Positions 1-9,137 of a stretch of DNA of 64,000 bases are shown one piece after another. The DNA comes from Planctomycetota bacterium (GTDB taxonomy: Bacteria; Planctomycetota; PUPC01; JACPCR01): the NCBI GenBank assembly GCA_027625095.1, contig JAQBXN010000022.1, forward strand, positions 1 to 64,000, given 5' to 3'. Every line of letters starts with the position of its first letter. Position 1 is the first letter of the stretch. The notes beneath the pieces are model-generated. The model saw only the letters and a list, made by a program, of their open reading frames with translations, was not told the DNA's origin and searched no databases. Made by a program: the position numbers and the translations under genes.

Positions 1-11
1 TGGGGCTAATT

Positions 12-39
12 GCCTCCGTCCCTTCGGGACTATTGAAAG
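12..39 (+). repeat. possible terminal CRISPR-type repeat (single copy)
   Basis: A short palindrome (GTCCC at 18-22, loop TTC, GGGAC at 26-30) is followed directly by ATTGAAAG (32-39). A central hairpin followed by an ATTGAAAC/G 3' end is the usual shape of CRISPR repeats that leave an 8-nt crRNA handle. Only one copy lies in the window and no cas gene is present. If real, it would be the last repeat of an array lying to the left. Confidence 0.3.
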
Positions 40-252
40 TGGCAACATTATTTTGGCCGGAGTCCTAAGCATCAACTTTCGCAAGCCCCGTTGCTGGATA
101 TCGCTCGGAAACTTGCCACAGCGCTCCTCATTGAAGATTGCCTCTGTTTCTTTCCAGGCAAACGATTGGATCATTCAGAAAAAGTATCGCTTCGCGTTAC
201 TAACGTCAAAGCTCACCATGCCGAACAACCTCAATGACTAGAATCGTGATCC

Positions 253-257
253 GGAGG
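253..257 (+). promoter_or_regulatory. ribosome binding site deciding a TTG start
   Basis: GGAGG sits 6 nt before an in-frame TTG at 264. The upstream in-frame ATG at 234 has no Shine-Dalgarno sequence and would place GGAGG inside the coding region. The ATG at 291 has none at a useful distance. TTG 264 is therefore the preferred start. Confidence 0.6.
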
Positions 258-263
258 ACTTTA

Positions 264-2441
264 TTGAATTTGATCCCTCTTAGGCCGCTGATGTCGACGA
301 CCCGTACCCGGAACGTTCTCTGTGCGATCGCTATTGGTGTCCTCCTCTCCCTCCCCGGCATCGCCGAAGAGATCTCCACTCCACCGGAATCCTTCTCTTT
401 CCCCCCATCGCCCACTCGCATCCACATTGCGAAGGGCCTCTGGTGGCACTTCTTCCGGATCACCGAAGCCGGCGCTCTGATGGGCGGCGCCATCTACGAT
501 GAATCTTTCGATGTCCACGGCCGAACGAACTACCACGGATACGGCAAGACGCTCGGCGACTTTCCCCGAACTGCTAAACAATTCTTTGATTATCACGTCA
601 TCGTCATCACCGGAAGCCGGGCGAACGCGCTTAGCGCGGGCATCCAGATGCAACTGAGGGACTGGGTCGTCCAGGGCGGCGGGCTGCTCGTCACTGGGGG
701 TATCCAGGGACTCGGCCGCGGAAAGTACAGCGGGACCGTCCTGGAAGGCTTACTCCCCGCAACCGTTTCAGAGGAGGATGATTTCAAGAAGACGTCTCCG
801 GGAGCGGTCTTGTCGCCCACTGCAAAAGGTTCAGAGTTTTTTGGCAACTCGTCAGCTTGGAACCAGAAACCGCTACTGTTTTACAGGCACGGCGACCTCG
901 TTCTGAAAGATGGAGCCAGAGTCCTTCTGGAATCAGAAGGACAGCCCGTGCTGATCACCTGGAATACAGGCAAGGGCCGGGTGGCCCTGTTTGCCGGTAC
1001 GGTCTGCGGTGACCCTCAGCCGGGCGAACTGCCGTTCTGGGAATGGGACGGCTGGCCGCGACTGCTTGCCCGCACCTTGCAATGGCTGGCAGAAACACCG
1101 CTCGCAGAATCTTCAGACGGAGCAGCACCAGCCGGCAAGGAATACCAGTCGAATCTCAGGCAACTGAAGGAACTAACGGACATAAACGTTGAAGGGCTGT
1201 TTGATGAAGATGATCCGAAACCGAAGACAGGAGACCGGCCGGATACCCTCAAAACGATCCTGCAACTTGCGGTGCACTGCCGCGACCGTGTATACGCCCT
1301 TGCCGTTGTGAAAGCTCTCGAGGAATCGGGCACCGTGATCAAACCCGAATTGGCGGAGACCCTTTTTGATTCCATCAGCCGTTATGTTTCAGGACAGTTA
1401 TTCAGCGGCCCCGGCAAGGCCCTCGCAACATCGCCGGACAGCGGACGTGCGGCGCTTGGAATTCGCGTGCTGGCCAGCGCAAAACTGCCTGAAGGAATAC
1501 CCTTCGCCCTGCGTTATCTGGCGAATGGCCTTGGCGGTCTTTCGGGCAACAGTAAGACCGGTTTGGCCGCAACGATGCGTGTCGAGACCGGTGAAGACGA
1601 ACGGTTCCGGCTCGCGGCTGTTCGCGCCCTGGCCGATTATTCGGATGAGAATCTACTGCCCGCTTTCAGGAAAAGCGCGGCCGGATGGAATGTGAAGAGT
1701 GTTCCTTCGCCCGCCATCGCTGAATTGCAGAAAGACCTGTCGGAAGAGATCCAGCTTGTCCTTTGCCAGCTGGGTGACGGTGAGGCCGCGGAGAATGTGG
1801 TCAACCTGATGGTACGCAATCGCCTGAAAATCGACGAGAACCTGGATGTCACCCAGCAGCCCCTCTACGTCCCAACGCCTACGCTCGTCAAAGAGCGCAA
1901 ACGCCTGGCGGACGAGATTCCGCACCTGCGCGCGAGAAACGCACGTGCCGCGGTCACGCTGGCAAGATTCCCCAGGAGTGGTCTTCCCTTCCTCGCAAAA
2001 AATGCCGCCACTTGGAAAGGAGACCAAGCCTCCGAATACCTTCAGGCCTGCCTGGCCAGACGAATGCCGAAGGAAACTCTTACCTCTGAGGAACGAAAAG
2101 CCCTCACCCAGATCATTCGAGAGTGCAAGCTGCAAAGCGTCCGAGCCCTGTGTTACGTTCGGCTGAATCCATCGGGTCAGGAAGCGATCAGCCTGTTATC
2201 CGATCTGGTCGCGGGCGACGAAGCGGCCGCCGGTTTCAGTCTCTCACAATGTGCCGCCTTACCAGAGCCCGGTCGGGCCGCGCTCATCCGCCTCGGTCTT
2301 GATCACCGCAGCAGAAAAGTCCGACACAATGCAGCCCGTGCCATTGTCCTTGCGGCACCCGGGGAACAGGAAACCTTGTCGAACAAAGCCAAGCTGATGG
2401 CCAGCGAGGATGAGGTCTTAAAGGCCATCCTTGCCCGCTGA
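264..2441 (+). CDS. secreted amidotransferase-like plus HEAT-repeat protein
   Basis: A protein of about 725 aa with a cleavable signal peptide (VLCAIAIGVLLSLPGIAEE), so exported. The first third resembles the ThuA/class I glutamine-amidotransferase-like fold, with strands such as YHVIVITGS and a glycine-rich GGGLLVTGG segment followed by a Trp-rich stretch. The last two thirds (from about residue 280) are helical, with repeated ALA..A.F/AL units typical of HEAT-like repeats, which usually mediate protein contacts. The start is taken as TTG 264 from the Shine-Dalgarno position. The stop codon lies inside a stem-loop shared with the convergent toxin gene. Function is unknown; related proteins occur in Planctomycetes and Verrucomicrobia beside cytochrome/DUF1501 genes. 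Domain assignments are by eye. Confidence 0.75.
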   Translation: MNLIPLRPLMSTTRTRNVLCAIAIGVLLSLPGIAEEISTPPESFSFPPSPTRIHIAKGLWWHFFRITEAGALMGGAIYDESFDVHGRTNYHGYGKTLGDFPRTAKQFFDYHVIVITGSRANALSAGIQMQLRDWVVQGGGLLVTGGIQGLGRGKYSGTVLEGLLPATVSEEDDFKKTSPGAVLSPTAKGSEFFGNSSAWNQKPLLFYRHGDLVLKDGARVLLESEGQPVLITWNTGKGRVALFAGTVCGDPQPGELPFWEWDGWPRLLARTLQWLAETPLAESSDGAAPAGKEYQSNLRQLKELTDINVEGLFDEDDPKPKTGDRPDTLKTILQLAVHCRDRVYALAVVKALEESGTVIKPELAETLFDSISRYVSGQLFSGPGKALATSPDSGRAALGIRVLASAKLPEGIPFALRYLANGLGGLSGNSKTGLAATMRVETGEDERFRLAAVRALADYSDENLLPAFRKSAAGWNVKSVPSPAIAELQKDLSEEIQLVLCQLGDGEAAENVVNLMVRNRLKIDENLDVTQQPLYVPTPTLVKERKRLADEIPHLRARNARAAVTLARFPRSGLPFLAKNAATWKGDQASEYLQACLARRMPKETLTSEERKALTQIIRECKLQSVRALCYVRLNPSGQEAISLLSDLVAGDEAAAGFSLSQCAALPEPGRAALIRLGLDHRSRKVRHNAARAIVLAAPGEQETLSNKAKLMASEDEVLKAILAR

Positions 2442-2460
2442 TGTGAGCAACTCACATCAG
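2438..2460. terminator. bidirectional stem-loop between convergent genes
   Basis: A perfect 10-bp stem (CTGATGTGAG at 2438-2447, loop CAA, CTCACATCAG at 2451-2460) contains the TGA stop codons of both convergent genes. There is no long T tract on either side, so its strength as an intrinsic terminator is uncertain, but the position suits a shared transcription end. Confidence 0.55.
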
Positions 2461-2897
2461 GGAATTACGTTGATCCCACGCAGGCCAAACAAAGGTGCGG
2501 CTGCGAGAAGGCGCTTGTCATTGGAGTAGATTTCGGAAAACCCCTCCTCAGCCGCGCTGGCAAGATGAATCGCATCGGCCGCGCGCAGGTACGTTGTCGC
2601 GGGCGCTATGCGAAAGACATTTTCGAAGCGCTCGATGTGTGCTTCTGATATTACAAGCCATTGGATGGCGCCCGCGGCTGAGTCGACATGCAACTGCGCA
2701 ATGAGTGCCTGCAAGTGTGCCGTTGATGCTGTTCCTTCCTGAACTTTTCGATGCGCTGCCGAAACGAATTCTGCTCGCCCATGGAGTGAGCAGAAGAGTC
2801 TTTCAACTGTCGCTGCGTGAGCGCGGACCTCCTCGCTGCCGTTTTCCGGGCATTGGAGTTTGAATAGGTAGCTTGTGTCGTAATACGCCACCATCAT
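2457..2897 (-). CDS. PIN-domain ribonuclease toxin (VapC-like)
   Basis: A 146-aa PIN-domain protein. The acidic residues expected to bind Mg/Mn are visible at D7 (YYDTSYL), E43 (GRAEF), D108 (RAADAIH) and D127 (SNDKRLL), the classical four of VapC endoribonucleases. These toxins cut tRNA or rRNA and are held in check by a partner antitoxin. The ATG overlaps the stop of the upstream antitoxin gene by 4 nt (ATGA), as usual for type II toxin-antitoxin operons. The catalytic set is complete, so the toxin is probably functional. The family is certain; the RNA target is not predictable. Confidence 0.85.
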   Translation of the reverse strand: MMVAYYDTSYLFKLQCPENGSEEVRAHAATVERLFCSLHGRAEFVSAAHRKVQEGTASTAHLQALIAQLHVDSAAGAIQWLVISEAHIERFENVFRIAPATTYLRAADAIHLASAAEEGFSEIYSNDKRLLAAAPLFGLRGINVIP

Positions 2898-3169
2898 CGC
2901 TCATCGCGTTCCTGGCTGATAGCTTCCGTTGACTCTACTTCACTGGAGAAAGCGCCGTCAGCCAAAGCTTCCTTGAACTCAGGCAGCAGCTCTCGATTTG
3001 CCCAGTACGACGGAACGACCTTATCTGGCACTGCCTTGGAATTCCCGCTCAACGCCTGTTCGATAAGGTAGATTGTCTCCTGGGTAACGGACCGGCGATG
3101 TTCGGCGGCGGCTTCTTTGAGACGCGCATGGAGATCATCCGGGAACGATTTGATGACTAGTGTTGGCAT
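2894..3169 (-). CDS. ribbon-helix-helix antitoxin (VapB/FitA-like)
   Basis: A 91-aa protein starting at ATG 3169 (MPTLVIKSFPDDLHARL). The N-terminal strand plus two helices (residues 1-45) match the FitA/Arc-like ribbon-helix-helix DNA-binding fold: a short beta strand, then PDDLHARLKEAAAEHRRSV and an ETIYLIEQAL helix. The acidic C-terminal half would wrap the PIN toxin encoded immediately downstream with a 4-nt overlap. Such antitoxins normally also repress their own operon. An in-frame codon upstream at 3190 exists, but the fold begins at 3169. The orphan position beside DUF1501 genes says nothing about target. Confidence 0.75.
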   Translation of the reverse strand: MPTLVIKSFPDDLHARLKEAAAEHRRSVTQETIYLIEQALSGNSKAVPDKVVPSYWANRELLPEFKEALADGAFSSEVESTEAISQERDER

Positions 3170-3488
3170 GGTGACTAAATGCCAGCCCAATGCTTCCCAA
3201 ATACAAGAATGCGCCGCGCGGGTGGGTTAGACTACAGATCCTCTTCGACCACCATAAGATTCTTGTCATCCCCCTGTTACATCAGCAAATCTCTAAGGCA
3301 ACGATTGGCCGGGACTGCCTGGCTTCAAGTGCTGACGGAGACCAACGTCTTGGAAACACCAATGAGGCCCTCAACTCAATTCGTTTCCAGAGATCGCCTT
3401 CGGCCGTTCTGGCTGTGCAGTTTTAACTCGCAGATGCCTTATTAAAATTCTATCCTTGCGTCAGCTCCTCTTTCCTCGCGATCACCCC
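3170..3488. other. intergenic region without a convincing gene
   Basis: This 319-bp divergent region lies between the antitoxin gene and the cytochrome/DUF1549 gene. Short open frames exist on the plus strand but show no recognisable domain or ribosome binding site. It should hold the promoters of both transcription units; I could not identify clear -35/-10 boxes. Confidence 0.5.
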
Positions 3489-6400
3489 ATGCTCTTGCGA
3501 ACCGTTCGGATCCTGATTTCTGGTGTTTGTCTCGCTGTCTTAAATCTGCACGCGGACAACACGCCCGATTTCAATCGTGACATTCGTCCGATCCTGTCTG
3601 GGAAGTGCTTCAAGTGCCACGGTCCGGACGCCAACCACCGCAAGGCGAAGTTGCGTCTGGATACAGCGGAAGGGGCTTTGGCAAAACGAAAGGGACAATC
3701 GGCCGTAGCGCCAGGCAAACCGGAAGAGAGCGCACTTGTTCACCGCATTACAGCCGCCGATGTCGAGGAGCGGATGCCGCCAATCGACTCGAACTTGAAG
3801 CTGTCGAAGGGTGAGATCCAACTGTTGCAGAATTGGATCGCATCTGGCGCGAATTATCAGAAACACTGGTCCCTTGAGCCGGTTCGGAAACTGACTCCCC
3901 CCAGTATCGTTAACGAAGGCTGGCCAAGGAACGAAGTGGATCATTTCGTCCTGGCACGGCTCGAATCAGCAGGGCTGTCTCCTTCTCCTCAGGCCAAACG
4001 GGAAACGCTCTTTCGGAGGGTTCATCTTGACCTTACCGGCCTGCCACCATCCCTCGTAGAATTGGATGCATTCCTCGCTGACCCCAGCGAGACGGCATTT
4101 GAAAATGCGGTCGACCGCATTCTCAAATCTCCTCATTGTGCCGAACGGCTGGCTCTCGATTGGCTCGACGTCGCCCGGTATGCAGACACGAACGGCTACT
4201 CCATAGACGACCATCGCGATATGTGGGCCTGGCGTGACTGGGTGATCCACGCCTTCCTCAAGAACAAACCTTACGACCAGTTCATTATCGAACAGCTTGC
4301 CGGGGATCTCATTGAAGGCGCCACTGAACAGCAGAAGGTCGCCACGGGTTTCCTGCGCAACAGCATGAATACCCACGAGGGCGGGACGATTGCCGAGGAA
4401 TACCGGGTCGCCTACATCGCCGACAAGATCGACACAGTCTCAACCGCGTTTATGGGGCTGACTATGAAGTGCGCGCAGTGTCACGATCACAAGTACGACC
4501 CGATTTCGCAGCGCGACTACTATCGGTTTTTCGCGTTTTTCAATAACGCCTCCGAACCGGGCAATGGTGCAACGAACGGCAATACGCAACCGATCATGGC
4601 GGTTCAATCCGTGCTTCAGGATGAGGCAGCCTTCCAGGTTTCGCTAAAGGAGCGCATTACTTCTCTCGAGCAGTTCAGGATTCGGCCGGGGCCGGAGCTC
4701 GAGCAGGCGCAGAGGGTCTGGGAAAAACAGGAACAGGCCAGGCTGGGGGATACGCCCATGCCGGCAGGGATACCGGATGTTCGTTTCCCATTCCCAGACG
4801 CGAAATCACCTGAGGCCATGCCGTCCTGGATCTGGGCTGACAAACTTGGAAAGTCGGAATGGGCTTACTTTCAAAAGCAGTTCGTGCTGGAGAAGCTTCC
4901 GGCGAACGCGCTCATGTTCGTCTGCTGTGACAACGAGGCTGAAGTCTGGGTGAATGGCAATCCAGCCGGAAAGAATCCTGATTGGCGGACACCTACCGTT
5001 CTGAACATCCGGCCATTTCTCAAAGAGGGCGAAAACCTCATCGCCGTTGCCGGGAAAGACTGGGCCGGCGGCAGCCTTGCTGCACTCCTGGCTTTGGCTT
5101 CCTTCTGGGATGAAGGTGAAGCTCCGGTTTACGTGCCATCGGAAGACACTTGGCACGCCTCGAGCAAGAAAGCAAAAGACTGGGAAAGGGCACTCGAATT
5201 CGAAGAATGGCCCAAGGCCAGCATTGTGCATCCATATGGCGGGGGACCATGGGGAAAAGTGTTCGAGAAGGTAGGCGGACCAAACACATCCCCGAACGTT
5301 TTGCGTATGGCATTGCTTACGCCGGCCGGCCAGCGTAAGCCCGCACACCAGAAAACCATTGCGGATGCATTTGCCAAGACCCAACCCCTTCTCGGCAAGA
5401 TAAACAACAGCATCGACATGGAAATCAAAATGCTCGAAAAAGAGTTGAAGGCGGGAAAGACCACGGTGATGGTGATGGACGATAATGCCAAACGGCCGAC
5501 GTACATGCTCATTCGTGGCCAGTATGACAAGAAAGGGGAAATCGTGACGGCCTCGGTCCCCGAGGCTTTCGGTGTTCTGCCGAGTGAAGCAACAGCAGAC
5601 AGGCTGGCGCTGGCGCGGTGGCTTGTCCAACCGAGCCATCCGCTGAGCTCACGGGTTGCAGTAAATCGTTACTGGCAGTTGCTGTTCGGTACCGGGCTGG
5701 TCAAGACTACGGAAGATTTCGGCTCGCAGGGCGAATGGCCTTCACATCCCGAACTTCTGGACTGGCTGGCGAACGATTTCGTTTCTCACGGCTGGGATGT
5801 TCGTCGTCTGCTGAAACAAATAGTCATGTCAGCCACCTGGCAACAGAGCTCAGAGGTGACGCCAGATCTCCTGAAACGGGATCCATACAATCGCCTGCTT
5901 GCCCGGGCGCCGCGGTTTCGACTTCAGGCGGAGTTTGTTCGAGATGGCGCATTATCAGTCAGCGGATTGCTCTCCCGTCGTCTTGGCGGCCCGAGCGTGT
6001 ATCCGTACCAGCCGGTTGGCTTATGGAGGGAGGTCAGTCACTTCGGGCATCCGACGGTTTTTACCGCGCAACACTTTTACCCGGACTCTGGATTGGGCCT
6101 CTACCGTCGGAGCATGTACACCTTCTGGAAACGTACCTCCCCGCCACCGACGATGGCGGCCTTCGACGCGCCCAATCGCGAGACCTGCGCGGTGCGACGA
6201 CTTCTCACCAATACCCCGCTCCAGGCACTCATCCTGCTGAATGATCCGCAGTTTGTGGAGGCCGCGAGATCTCTGGCCCTGCTCGTGATGCGCAGCGCCG
6301 AGAAACCAAGTGCTCAAATCGAAAATGCCTTCCGCCTGGCAACGAGCCGACGGCCTTCGACGGAAGAAACCACAATCCTGATGCAAACATACGCAAGGCA

Positions 6401-6548
6401 ACTCCAGCATTTCGCGGACGCTAGCAAGGCTTCCAGTTTTCTGGCAACCGGCGGGGCACAGACTGAGCAGAAAACAAAGCAGTTGGCAGCCTTGGCAAGT
6501 GTCGCCTCACTCATTTTGAATCTCGATGAAACGATAACGCGAGAGTAA
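3489..6548 (+). CDS. PSD1-type protein: planctomycete cytochrome c, DUF1549, DUF1553
   Basis: A 1019-aa secreted protein with a signal peptide (LLRTVRILISGVCLAVLNL). Next comes a heme-binding C-x-x-C-H at C40/C43/H44 (CFKCHG) within the planctomycete cytochrome c domain. DUF1549 follows (about residues 120-340) and contains a second Cys/His motif, CAQCHDHKYDP, near residue 328. DUF1553 occupies the C-terminal third (from about residue 690, with the DPQFVEAARSLA segment). Between them, at about residues 437-545, lies an Ig/jelly-roll-like insert (EVWVNGNPAGKN, LKEGENLIAVAG) resembling the accessory sandwich of glycoside hydrolases. Such genes are nearly always followed by a DUF1501 gene, as here, and are thought to act outside the cytoplasm in polymer degradation or electron transfer; the reaction is unknown. 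ATG 3489 is chosen because it begins the signal peptide. Confidence 0.9.
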   Translation: MLLRTVRILISGVCLAVLNLHADNTPDFNRDIRPILSGKCFKCHGPDANHRKAKLRLDTAEGALAKRKGQSAVAPGKPEESALVHRITAADVEERMPPIDSNLKLSKGEIQLLQNWIASGANYQKHWSLEPVRKLTPPSIVNEGWPRNEVDHFVLARLESAGLSPSPQAKRETLFRRVHLDLTGLPPSLVELDAFLADPSETAFENAVDRILKSPHCAERLALDWLDVARYADTNGYSIDDHRDMWAWRDWVIHAFLKNKPYDQFIIEQLAGDLIEGATEQQKVATGFLRNSMNTHEGGTIAEEYRVAYIADKIDTVSTAFMGLTMKCAQCHDHKYDPISQRDYYRFFAFFNNASEPGNGATNGNTQPIMAVQSVLQDEAAFQVSLKERITSLEQFRIRPGPELEQAQRVWEKQEQARLGDTPMPAGIPDVRFPFPDAKSPEAMPSWIWADKLGKSEWAYFQKQFVLEKLPANALMFVCCDNEAEVWVNGNPAGKNPDWRTPTVLNIRPFLKEGENLIAVAGKDWAGGSLAALLALASFWDEGEAPVYVPSEDTWHASSKKAKDWERALEFEEWPKASIVHPYGGGPWGKVFEKVGGPNTSPNVLRMALLTPAGQRKPAHQKTIADAFAKTQPLLGKINNSIDMEIKMLEKELKAGKTTVMVMDDNAKRPTYMLIRGQYDKKGEIVTASVPEAFGVLPSEATADRLALARWLVQPSHPLSSRVAVNRYWQLLFGTGLVKTTEDFGSQGEWPSHPELLDWLANDFVSHGWDVRRLLKQIVMSATWQQSSEVTPDLLKRDPYNRLLARAPRFRLQAEFVRDGALSVSGLLSRRLGGPSVYPYQPVGLWREVSHFGHPTVFTAQHFYPDSGLGLYRRSMYTFWKRTSPPPTMAAFDAPNRETCAVRRLLTNTPLQALILLNDPQFVEAARSLALLVMRSAEKPSAQIENAFRLATSRRPSTEETTILMQTYARQLQHFADASKASSFLATGGAQTEQKTKQLAALASVASLILNLDETITRE

Positions 6549-6557
6549 ATCTATATT

Positions 6558-6607
6558 GTGGCTGCGCTCTCCCGAGCGCAGATCTGCCTCCATGAGAAGG
6601 CAGCCAC
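6558..6607. repeat. structured intergenic repeat, copy 1
   Basis: The outer arms GTGGCTGC (6558-6565) and GCAGCCAC (6600-6607) are perfect complements. Inside are a perfect hairpin CTGCGCTC-TCCC-GAGCGCAG (6562-6581) and a second one, CTGCCT/AGGCAG (6584-6589 with 6598-6603). The sequence could fold as GTGG/CCAC closing two hairpins. A related element is at 43457-43510. It sits between the cytochrome/DUF1549 and DUF1501 genes, within a probable operon. Confidence 0.65.
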
Positions 6608-6640
6608 TATTTCGACTCGTGTCCATTCTTCTCAACTTTT

Positions 6641-8062
6641 ATGACAGACCTCACCCGCCGATCATTCCTTCGCTCTACTTCGCTCGGCCTCGGGCCGCTA
6701 GCCCTTCAGAGCCTGCTGGGTACTCGATCGCTTCATGCGTCGGCACGGCCTGGCAAGCCTGATCTGCCGCACTTTGCACCGACAGCGAAGCGTGTTATCT
6801 ACCTGTTCATGTCAGGCGGCCCATCCCACATCGACATGTTCGATTACAAGGAAGTCATGCACGAATTCCACGGGAAGGAATTGCCTGCCAGTATTCGCGG
6901 CGGACAGCGCGTCACCGGGATGACCGCTGGCCAGAAATCGTTCCCGGTCTGCGCGCCGATTGTAGAGTTCAAACGTCGTGGGAAGAGCGGCATTTATGCG
7001 AGTGATCTCGTGCCGCACACCGGCGGAGTGGTGGATGAAATCACGGTCATTAAGTCGATGCACACTGAAGCCATCAATCATGATCCCGGCATCACCTACA
7101 TTAATACAAATTCCCAGATACCCGGTCGGCCGAGTATGGGCGCGTGGGCAAGCTATGGGCTGGGCAGCGAGAATGAAAACATGCCGGCGTATGTGGTGAT
7201 GCTCTCTCAAGGTACGGGCAAGAACCCAGGCCAACCGATTTTCTCGCGACTCTGGGGCAGTGGGTTTCTTCCTTCGAGCCATCAGGGTGTGCAGATCAGA
7301 AGCAGCGGCGATCCTGTCCTCTATCTGAATGACACGCCAGGCATCGACCGAAGTAATCGCCGCGCCATGTTGAATGACCTTGCGGCACTGAATCGCATCA
7401 GGTTTCGGGAGACCGGCGATCCGGAAATTGAGACGCGAATCTCGCAGTATGAAATGGCGTTTCGTATGCAGGCCGCAGCCCCCGAGGTCGTGGATCTATC
7501 GAATGAATCTGTGGAGACATTTGAGCTATATGGGCCGGATGCCAAAGTGCCGGGGTCTTACGCATACAACTGTCTGCTGGCGCGGCGTATGGCCGAGCGG
7601 GGCGTCCGTTTCATCCAGCTCTTTCATCGTGGCTGGGATCAACACGGCGGCCTGCAGACCCATCTGCGAAATCAATGTCGGGACACTGATCAGGCTTCGG
7701 CCGCGCTGATTGCCGATCTGAAGCAGCGGGGACTGCTCGAGGACACACTCGTCATCTGGGGCGGTGAGTTTGGCCGTACCGCCTACAGCCAGGGGGCACT
7801 AGGCAGCGGCCGCGACCACCACGGCAGGTGCTTCACCATGTGGATGGCCGGAGGGGGTGTCAAGGCCGGACACGTCCACGGAGAAACGGACGACTACTGT
7901 TACAACATCACGCGCGAGCCGGTCCACATCCGTGACCTTAATGCCACCATCCTCCACTGCATGGGGGTTGATCACGAACGCTTCACCTATCGTTTCCAGG
8001 GCCTTGACCACACCCCTACGGGAGTCGAAGAATCGAACGTGGTGAGGGGAATTCTGGCTTAG
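6641..8062 (+). CDS. DUF1501 secreted protein (Tat substrate)
   Basis: A 473-aa DUF1501 protein. The N-terminus [18 protein letters not shown] is a twin-arginine signal, so the protein is exported folded, often with a metal cofactor. The body shows features shared with the alkaline phosphatase/sulfatase fold: [15 protein letters not shown], the acidic and His segments HRGWDQHGG and WGGEFGRT, and the closing [17 protein letters not shown]. These residues probably bind divalent metal. It lies 92 bp after the cytochrome/DUF1549 gene with a structured repeat between, the standard pairing in Planctomycetes and Verrucomicrobia. Its substrate is unknown; an extracellular hydrolase acting with the cytochrome partner is the usual inference. 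Confidence 0.9.
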   Translation: MTDLTRRSFLRSTSLGLGPLALQSLLGTRSLHASARPGKPDLPHFAPTAKRVIYLFMSGGPSHIDMFDYKEVMHEFHGKELPASIRGGQRVTGMTAGQKSFPVCAPIVEFKRRGKSGIYASDLVPHTGGVVDEITVIKSMHTEAINHDPGITYINTNSQIPGRPSMGAWASYGLGSENENMPAYVVMLSQGTGKNPGQPIFSRLWGSGFLPSSHQGVQIRSSGDPVLYLNDTPGIDRSNRRAMLNDLAALNRIRFRETGDPEIETRISQYEMAFRMQAAAPEVVDLSNESVETFELYGPDAKVPGSYAYNCLLARRMAERGVRFIQLFHRGWDQHGGLQTHLRNQCRDTDQASAALIADLKQRGLLEDTLVIWGGEFGRTAYSQGALGSGRDHHGRCFTMWMAGGGVKAGHVHGETDDYCYNITREPVHIRDLNATILHCMGVDHERFTYRFQGLDHTPTGVEESNVVRGILA

Positions 8063-8200
8063 CTGCAGCTTTTTGGAAGCACGGATTTTCACCCCGTGAA
8101 AGCCGGTGGGAAACGCTGCTTTTTGCCCCAAAATCTGGACGCCATCTGTTTGACTTATGGGCGTACCCCTTTGGGGAAATGCCAGCCGTCACCTGGCTAT

Positions 8201-8234
8201 CCCAGGGTTGCTCTCAAAACCTCGCAACCCTGGG
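8201..8234. repeat. intergenic hairpin, 11-bp perfect stem
   Basis: CCCAGGGTTGC (8201-8211) pairs perfectly with GCAACCCTGGG (8224-8234) around a 12-nt loop. Smaller hairpins flank it: AGCC/GGCT at about 8184-8198 and a CACC-TTCG-GTG type at about 8249. The stop codons of the two neighbouring convergent genes are over 75 bp away, so this looks like a REP-type repeat rather than a plain terminator. Confidence 0.5.
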
Positions 8235-8312
8235 CTGGAGGGCGTAACACCTTCGGTGCAGAAGAAGTTCGGTAAAGATCAGAGAAAGACACCGGCTCCG
8301 ATTTGGCTGCCT

Positions 8313-9101
8313 TCATCCGATATGCCTGCGCAACACCGCGGCGGAATGCCCCGCTACCTGGGCGGAATCTTCGTTGGCATGGAACGGCTCAAGGACATTG
8401 ACGAAGCCCTTGAATCCGAGTCCCTTCAAACCATCGAAAAAGCCTTGAGTATCCAATTGAGAATTTTCGCCCAGTGGCACACGTGAATAATGCACCTCAG
8501 TTCCGTCACGAAGTTTAAGGGCGCCGCCCTCCTCAGGGCTTACCAGAACGATGCTCTGAATATTCACGCCAAAAACGGAATCGATGATCTCTGCGAAAGA
8601 ATCACCAGTGTAGGGCTGTTTTGCAAGAAGAAGATTCGCAGGCTCGGCGATGACGCCGAAATTTTCACGTCCAACGGCATCGAGAGTCTCCTTCGTTGAA
8701 GCAATCGTTTCATACTCGCCGCCGGTGTGGATCTGCGAACACAATCGCATGCCACGGGGTGCGACGAGATCCGCAGACTTGCGCATCATCTCGATTGGGC
8801 CGGAGATGCGAATGATTTCGCAGTTCAGTCGTTCTGCCGCGTCCGCGACTCTTGAAAGCGCTGCGAGAGAATCGTCATTCGCTATTCCGCCTGCGTTCAT
8901 TAACGCCACTTTGATGCCTGACCCAGCGAGTGCCGATTCGACTTCAGCAAGTTGCGCTTCGGTGTGGTCGGGCCCGAGTTGGGAGTAACGAAGATCGATG
9001 GATTCATAACCGTTATCGGCAGCCATCTGTACAAATTCAGCGATGGACACCGCGCTGCCCGAAGCGGTTTCAACGATTCTTCCGGATAGGGTGAGTTGCA
9101 T
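8313..9101 (-). CDS. sugar phosphate isomerase/epimerase family (xylose isomerase-like TIM barrel)
   Basis: A 262-aa single-domain TIM barrel of the AP endonuclease family 2/xylose isomerase-like group. Visible strands and metal-site candidates include YESIDLRYSQLGP, KVALMNAGGI, MRLCSQIHTGGEYE, FGVIAEPANLL and, near the C-terminus, GFVNVLEPFH. The Glu/Asp/His residues in these strands would bind a divalent metal. Relatives isomerise or epimerise keto-sugars such as inosose, hydroxypyruvate or tagatose derivatives; the exact substrate cannot be told. A good ribosome binding site (AGGAG) precedes the ATG. It lies 36 bp downstream of a PhyH gene on the same strand, so the two are probably co-transcribed. 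Confidence 0.8.
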   Translation of the reverse strand: MQLTLSGRIVETASGSAVSIAEFVQMAADNGYESIDLRYSQLGPDHTEAQLAEVESALAGSGIKVALMNAGGIANDDSLAALSRVADAAERLNCEIIRISGPIEMMRKSADLVAPRGMRLCSQIHTGGEYETIASTKETLDAVGRENFGVIAEPANLLLAKQPYTGDSFAEIIDSVFGVNIQSIVLVSPEEGGALKLRDGTEVHYSRVPLGENSQLDTQGFFDGLKGLGFKGFVNVLEPFHANEDSAQVAGHSAAVLRRHIG

Positions 9102-9137
9102 GATTTTCTCCTGATGTGTGAATGGGAGGCTGGTTGT

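Noticed and set aside
4806-5639. A minus-strand frame of 277 codons inside the cytochrome/DUF1549 gene.
   Set aside because: No domain or start signal; the plus-strand gene is well supported across the whole stretch.
8157-8486. A plus-strand frame of 109 codons between the DUF1501 and isomerase genes.
   Set aside because: It spans the 11-bp hairpin and then runs antisense into the isomerase gene; it looks repeat-derived.
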